From: Pipra filicauda
Lineage: Eukaryota; Chordata; Aves; Passeriformes; Pipridae
Direction of reading: 5' to 3'
Assembly (NCBI RefSeq): GCF_003945595.2
Contig: NW_024104303.1
Location: 529,083 to 593,082, forward strand
Length of the DNA stretch: 64,000 bases
Shown: positions 58,800 through 64,000 of the stretch, piece after piece
How positions within the stretch are numbered: position 1 is the stretch's first letter
Layout: each line of letters starts with the position of its first letter
Notes under the pieces: model-generated
Seen by the model: only the letters and a program-made list of their open reading frames with translations
Told to the model about the DNA's origin: nothing
Database searches by the model: none
Made by a program: the position numbers and the translations under genes

Positions 58800-60238
58800 C
58801 CAGCACAGGAGCAGATCACCTGATAGCAAATTAAGAACGTGTAAGGAATGAAGTTGATAGCCTCAGACAACTATGGGTTAAATCTGGCCAATTTAAGAAA
58901 GAAAGAGAAAATCCCTCTATTTTCTGACGGTTAAGAAGTTCATAAGTGGATCAGGCAAGTTGAGTTTTGGAAGTTGTAACCCTGCTCATTGTGGGGAGTA
59001 GCCTTTTCCAGCAAGTAAACAGAAGCAAAAAGGTTAAAGGAATATGAGGAGTCAGGGGAAACAATGTGGTTTTTCCAGTATGCTGCTGTGGTGCAAAAAC
59101 AGATATGATGCTTTAAAGGCTCTAGATGTCCACGAACAAGGCCAAAAGGGAGAACCTGCACCAGCAGTGCATGGTGGTTACAGTAAAAAGAAACATGGAG
59201 TGATCATTGTGAGTGACTGTTTGTTAAGGTGCACTGGGGTACCCACCTACCAGCCTGATAGAGAGTCATAAAAAGTTTGCTGCCTCCCGGGGGCTGAGAT
59301 TCATCGTGTTGTCAGGAGGGCACCCCAAATTGTCAAGAGTGTGGCCTATTACCCGCTATTCCTTTTTATGTGGGTACAAATGACACCACGAGCCAAAAAA
59401 TAGGTAGAATCCAGGAAAACCATAAAGGCCTGGTAAGGCAGATGAGAAACATTGGTGCCCAAGTCATCTTCCCATTTATGCTCCTGATTAAAGGAATCGG
59501 GACAGCCAGAAGCAGATGCATAGTGCAGGTCAATGTTCTTGTGTCTGGTGCTATTGAGAAGGTTTTACTTTTTATTACAATGGGTTGTGCTTTAACAATT
59601 GTATCCTGTTAGTGAGAAATGGGATCCACCTGTCTAAAAAGGGCAAGAGAATCTTTGGGAGCAGGCTGGCCAGTTTGGTGAGATAGGCTTTAAACTGAAG
59701 GACTCAGGGTTGGAGTCCAAAGTGGCAATGCTTTTGCCATTGCTTCCCCCTGGGGAGTAGGTCATACCAACCAGTGCAGTGACAGATGTTCCTTGGCTGC
59801 CTCTCAAGTTGAGGATCAAAGGGCTAACCACATCAAGGATGTTTTTGGTTATGGTGAATCCTCTTATACCTCTCAGGAATCTGGTTGTTTCATTTTATTA
59901 TTATTACTTGTATAATATATTTATTAGTGCCTCTATACAAATATACACAGCATAGGGAATAAACAAGAACTAGAAATCAATGTGCAGGGCCATGATCTCA
60001 TTGCAATTACTGAGACATGATTGGATAACTCCCATGACTGGAATATTGTCATGGATGGGTATGCACTTTTTGGAAAGGACAGGTCAGTGAGGCGAGGTGG
60101 TGGAGTTGCTCTTTATGTGAGAGAGCAGCTGGAATGTATTGAACTCTACCCAGGGAGAGCTGAACGACTTGAGAGTTTATGGATGAGAATTGAGGGACAG
60201 GCTAATATGGGTGGCACTGCTGTGAGTGTTTACTATAT
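58800..60238 (+). mobile_element. Long CR1 LINE, 5' part (ORF1 coiled coil and esterase, ORF2 endonuclease start)
   Basis: The ORF1 N-terminal region starts near 58850 with EVDSLRQLWVKSGQFKKERE, a coiled-coil-like segment. The esterase domain follows at 59192-59560 (VIIVSDCLLRCTGVP, then a NIGAQVIF segment). The esterase nucleophile motif, normally G-D-S, reads S-D-C. ORF2 begins around 59930, and the endonuclease reads GHDLIAITET and then GGGVALYVREQLE to about 60230. Several frameshifts and stops are present. Few bird CR1 copies keep ORF1, so this is unusually long. It stops at an LTR insertion at 60238 and continues at 61533. Confidence 0.88.
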
Positions 60239-61527
60239 TGTCATGGTTTGAGAGCCCCAAAATCCAATTCCCTAGTCTAAGCCCCCTCTCACATCTCAAC
60301 CTAGTGTGAGATGTTTTTTCCAGACACCACATGAGACTCAAAATGGGGGGAAGGGATTATATATTACAATGACTGTACAAAATAAATACTACAATATATT
60401 ATATACACAATCTTAACTACCTCTACCATGACAAAAGAGTATTTACAATGGATCAAATCTCTTCTCCTTTCCAAATAAAAGTCCAGGAGGGAAGAAGGAA
60501 AGATCCTTTCCACTTTCAGAGCAGCATTCTCTTCAGAGTAGCAGTCTATCTCTCTCTCTTCCATGCAGCAGCTGTAGCTGCATCTCTGCCAGTACACACG
60601 AGGGGTATCCAAGCCCCTCGGCCCATCGTCTCCAAGCGAGGGTCTTTCTCTTCCGTGGACTGCGTAGCAGGGACAAAACTCGCTTCACCACATCATATCA
60701 TGGGGTGTTAGACATCCCATGAAGGTCCCTTCCTCAGGGGATGCACCCTTGAGTCAGAACATCTCGGGCAGCTTTCAGTTGAAGGCCTTTGCCTCAAGAG
60801 TTCTATCAGAGCTCCTGTGCTCTGATCTCAGGCCGCTGGCTTAGCTTGGCAGCAGCGGCGAGGGGGGCCAAGGTCACCCCCTCCACATTCCTTTAATCGT
60901 CCCGGTCCAGCTTTCCAGGATGCCTGAGCTTTTCAGCTCCTCTCTGCAGTGCTGCTGCATTTAGGACTTCCATTCAGTAGGAGTCCATCCTCTCCACTTA
61001 GGAAAGGTCACGAAAGGACTTTGGGGTTTTTGGTTCAGTTCTTACCCAAACACTCTCTCTCTCTGCTGCTGGCTCTCTTTCCTTCAGGCAACTCTGTGTC
61101 TTCCTGCTCGGCTGCATGTTTGTTTCTGCTGCTTCTTCAGTTCTTATCTCCTTCTGGCTCTCTGCCACTGTTTCTCCGGCCAGTGCTGTGTTTGCTGCTG
61201 CTCCTGCTGCTTCTTACAGTGGAGAAAACTTCTTTAGCTTTCTAGCTACAGGTACTTAGCCCAGTTTTACACTGTTCCAAGTCCCTGCAGCCCCCCAGCT
61301 GGGGGCTGGGGGAGGCCAGCCCCCAGTGGGGCTGCTGCTGCTTCTCCTCGTGGCTCTACAACATGGCTACCTCTTCTACAACAACTACAACTACCTTCTC
61401 TTCCATTCTGCTTGTGATATGTTTATATTTTGCAAAAGCGCTCATTGGGTAAAACCTCAAGGATCACCACCCCCTGGGATTTTACCATTTTATAACTTCA
61501 GGGGGAAAACTGTTTCCCCCCACCACA
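60239..61527. repeat. Solo ERV LTR (1289 bp) with TATAT target duplication
   Basis: It begins TGTCATGGTTTGAG and ends CCCCCCACCACA. The 5 bases TATAT occur directly on both sides (60234-60238 and 61528-61532), and the flanking CR1 sequence joins cleanly across it, so both boundaries are certain. No gag, pol or env is present, so it is a solo LTR left by recombination. Orientation is uncertain. A minus-strand TATAAAA at about 61495-61489 lies close to the right end, whereas AATAAA words near 60381 and 60475 are on the plus strand. Confidence 0.88.
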
Positions 61528-61532
61528 TATAT

Positions 61533-63302
61533 GCCAACTGATCATGAGGAGGAGTTGATGAGGCTTTCTATGGGCAGCTGGAAAGAGCCTCATGGTCACA
61601 GGTCCTAGTTCTCCTTGGGGCCTTCAACACCCTGATATTCATTGGAGGGCCCAGCACACACAATCTGTGCAGATTATTGAAGGTAACTTTTTGATAAAAG
61701 TGGTGGAGGAGCCAACTAGGAAATGTGTGTTGCTGGATCATGTGCTAGCAAACCAGGAGTGACTGCTTGAAGATGTAAAGGTTGGAGGCAGCCTTGGCTG
61801 TAGCAATCATGAGATGGTGAAACTCACGATCTTGCATGAGGGAAGCAAAACCCTAAACTTCTGGAGACTTAACTTCAGCCTCTTCAAAGACTTACTTAGA
61901 GGAATACCATGGGATGTGGCCTAGAAGAGAAGGGAGTCCGAGAGAGCTAGTCAACATTTAAGCACCACTTCCTCCAAGCTCAAGACCAGAGTATCCCCAT
62001 GATGAAGAAATCAGGCAAAGGGGGCAGGAGATTTGCATGGATGAGCAGGGAGCTCCCAGTAATTTACAGGAAATGGAAAATGGATAGGCCACATGGGAGG
62101 GCTGTAGGAACATCATCAAGGTATGCAAGGATGTGACAATGAAGGCCAAGGTCCACTTGAAATTGAGTCTAGCAAAGGACATCAAAGGACAAGAAGGACT
62201 TCTACAAGTATATCATCAGCAAAAGGAAGGTGAGGAAAAATAAGGGGCTGCTATTGAATCCTGGTGATGGAAGACACAGAAGAGGTGGAATTACTGAATG
62301 CTTTCTTTGCCTCAGTCTTTACTGCTGAGCATGGCTCTCAGGAGTCCCAGACCTTGGAGGTACAAGAAGATTGGAGAAAGGAAGACTTCCCCCTGGTTGT
62401 AGAAGGTTGGGTTAGACAGACTTAACACCCATAAATCCACGGGCCCCGATGGGATGCATCTGTGGGTGCTGAGGGAGCTGGCAGATGTTGTTGCTCTGCC
62501 GTTCTTCATCATCTGTGAAAAATCATGGAGAATGGGAGAGGTGACTGATGACTGGAGGAAGGCCAATGTCACTGCCGTCTTCAAAAAGGGCAAGAAGGAG
62601 GACCTGGGAAACTACTGGCCAGTCAGCCTCACTTCCATCCCTGGAAAGGTGATGGAACAGCTCATTGTGGAGGTCATAAACAAGCATGTAGAAGAAAAGA
62701 AGGTTATCGGGAGTAGTCAGTGTCGGGAAAACTGTGGCCAACAGGTTGAAGGATGTGATCCCCCTGCCTCTGCTTGGCCCTAATGAGGCCACATCTGGAA
62801 TGTTGCGTCCAGTTCTGGGCCACTCACTTCAGAGAGGACATTTTGGTGCTGGAGCATGTCCAGCAAAGGGCAACAAGGCTTGTGAAGGGTCATTATGAGG
62901 AATGACTCAGGGAACTGGGTTTGTTTAGTCTCAAGAAGAGGAGGCTCAGGGGACATCTTATCATTCTTGACAACCCCCTTAAAGGAGGTTGTAGCCAGGT
63001 GGGTGCCTGTCTCTTCTACCATGCTGCAGTAAGAGGACAAGAGGAAATGGCTTTAAACTGAGGAGGGGGACATTTAGATTAAATATCAGAAAAGAAATTT
63101 TCTCTGTTAGGGTGGTCAGGCATTGGAATAAGTTACCCAGGGAGGTGGTGGAGTCACCATCCCTGGATGTGTTTAAGAGGCATCTGGATTCGGTGATGGG
63201 TGGTGTGTTTAGGGGTTTAGGGATTATAGTGGCAGTGCTGGGTGGACAGTTGGACTGGATGATCTTGAAAGTCTCTTTCAACTTCAGTGATTCTGTGACT
63301 CT
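61533..63302 (+). mobile_element. Long CR1 LINE, 3' part with internal RT deletion
   Basis: It resumes the endonuclease after the LTR (DEEELMRLSMGSWKEP at 61544, then GGSLGCSNHEMV) and runs on to the RT start (KGKKEDLGNYWPVSLTSIPG at 62589-62648). At about 62723-62745 the reading jumps from the early RT block to sequence normally just after the catalytic core. About 1 kb, including the FADD box, has therefore been deleted. The ORF2 tail and 3' untranslated region follow, ending GTGATTCTGTGACTCT near 63302. The terminal sequence is intact, so 3' priming was normal. Confidence 0.9.
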
Positions 63303-64000
63303 AAGGCGAAGGCTGCTGTGGCTGAGCTGAAGGACAGCGAACAGGCTCCTTAACAAGTTAAAAGATCTAAATTTAAGCTAGTCTGTTCCCAAGAGCCACT
63401 TGTAATAACTATGTTCTGTGGTTGATTTATTTATAACTGTAGGAGTTGCAGTGGGAACAAAACATTAGGCCAAATTTTGACCTCAGAATATAAATCTAGA
63501 ATCATTTTGCTCTGAATTTTTCAATTTTGATGACATTACTTTGGATTCATTCTGTTGTAATTGAGGTCAGAATAACGTCTAGTTTTGAATGCAAAGAGCA
63601 GTAGAGTGTATGTTCAGTATAGGGCTGCAGCCACCTCCATATGCTCATTTATACCTAGATGTTGACCAGACACTGAGCCTCCTCTGTATGCCAGGAACAG
63701 AGGGACAGCCTGACAGGCTCTCCAAGGCTGAGGAGTCTCACCACACAGCTACCAATTGCGTTCAGTGATACTAGGAGAAAGTTTTTGTCTTTTTAGGCCA
63801 CCATGTCAGTTTGTAAATCAGTTTTACAGGAAGGAGAGAGAAGTCAGGGAGCCATTACTTATTCTGATGTACCCAGGTGATATATTTGTGATAGTAGCAA
63901 TGTTTCACTGTTTATTTGAGAGTAAATGAAATAATTTTGCAAAATTGGATAAATTCCACCACAGCAAATGAAGCTACACAACATATCTGAAAACTTGATG
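63303..64000. other. MOB3B: Intronic stretch, no gene seen
   Basis: No exon or repeat was recognised. The next MOB3B coding exon must lie beyond the right edge. Confidence 0.4.

Noticed and set aside
37087..64000. Later MOB3B exons
   Set aside because: I looked for the conserved histidine-containing segment of the MOB domain and found no match in any frame, so they must lie outside the window.
1..64000. CRISPR array, bacterial operon or phage sequence
   Set aside because: The composition, LINEs, LTRs, SINE and spliced gene are those of a vertebrate nuclear genome. No spaced direct repeats were seen.

Overview
The window is bird nuclear DNA. It has about 40% GC by eye, very low coding density, many 5'-truncated CR1 LINE copies and avian-type endogenous retrovirus LTRs. 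A tRNA-Ile-derived SINE with a CR1-like tail at 11879-12008 resembles the passerine SINE known as TguSINE1, so a passerine is the best guess. Only two host protein-coding segments can be supported. On the plus strand, 36673-37086 is the first coding exon of MOB3B (138 codons, ending at a clean GTAAGT donor). On the minus strand, 2904-3467 is a complete 187-residue type I interferon that best fits interferon kappa (IFNK). In mammals IFNK lies antisense inside an intron of MOB3B, and the same arrangement appears here. This locus is Z-linked in chicken, so Z linkage is likely but inferred.

Layout. Bases 1 to about 36.5 kb look like MOB3B intron 1 (exon 1 probably lies left of the window). This intron holds the nested IFNK gene. 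From 4.2 to 7.1 kb there is a minus-strand class I (gammaretrovirus-like) ERV remnant, with gag, protease and reverse transcriptase traces, a leader splice donor and a candidate primer binding site. A solo LTR follows at 7.6-8.2 kb. At 11.9-15.2 kb there is a nested complex: a tRNA-SINE abuts a 5'-truncated CR1, and two minus-strand ERV LTR segments sit inside the CR1 coding sequence. Small CR1 tails lie at 16.1 and 21.0 kb. The stretch 21.3-36.5 kb is almost free of recognisable transposons.

From 37087 to 64000 the sequence is MOB3B intron 2, because no later MOB3B exon is visible. It contains a short CR1 piece at 44.4 kb and an old 2-kb CR1 ORF2 fragment at 46.8-48.8 kb. At 58.8-63.3 kb there is a long CR1 with ORF1 esterase and ORF2 parts. 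It has lost most of its reverse transcriptase and is split by a 1289-bp solo LTR flanked by a perfect 5-bp target duplication (TATAT).

The two host genes act in separate pathways: MOB3B is a zinc-binding kinase adaptor, and IFNK is a secreted antiviral cytokine. What links them is genomic nesting. No CRISPR array, operon, functional tRNA or rRNA gene was seen. I did not find a strong candidate for a wholly new system. The most useful observations are the IFNK/MOB3B nesting, the SINE-CR1 junction, the LTR that interrupts the CR1 catalytic box, and an unassigned near-open frame at 6769-7074.
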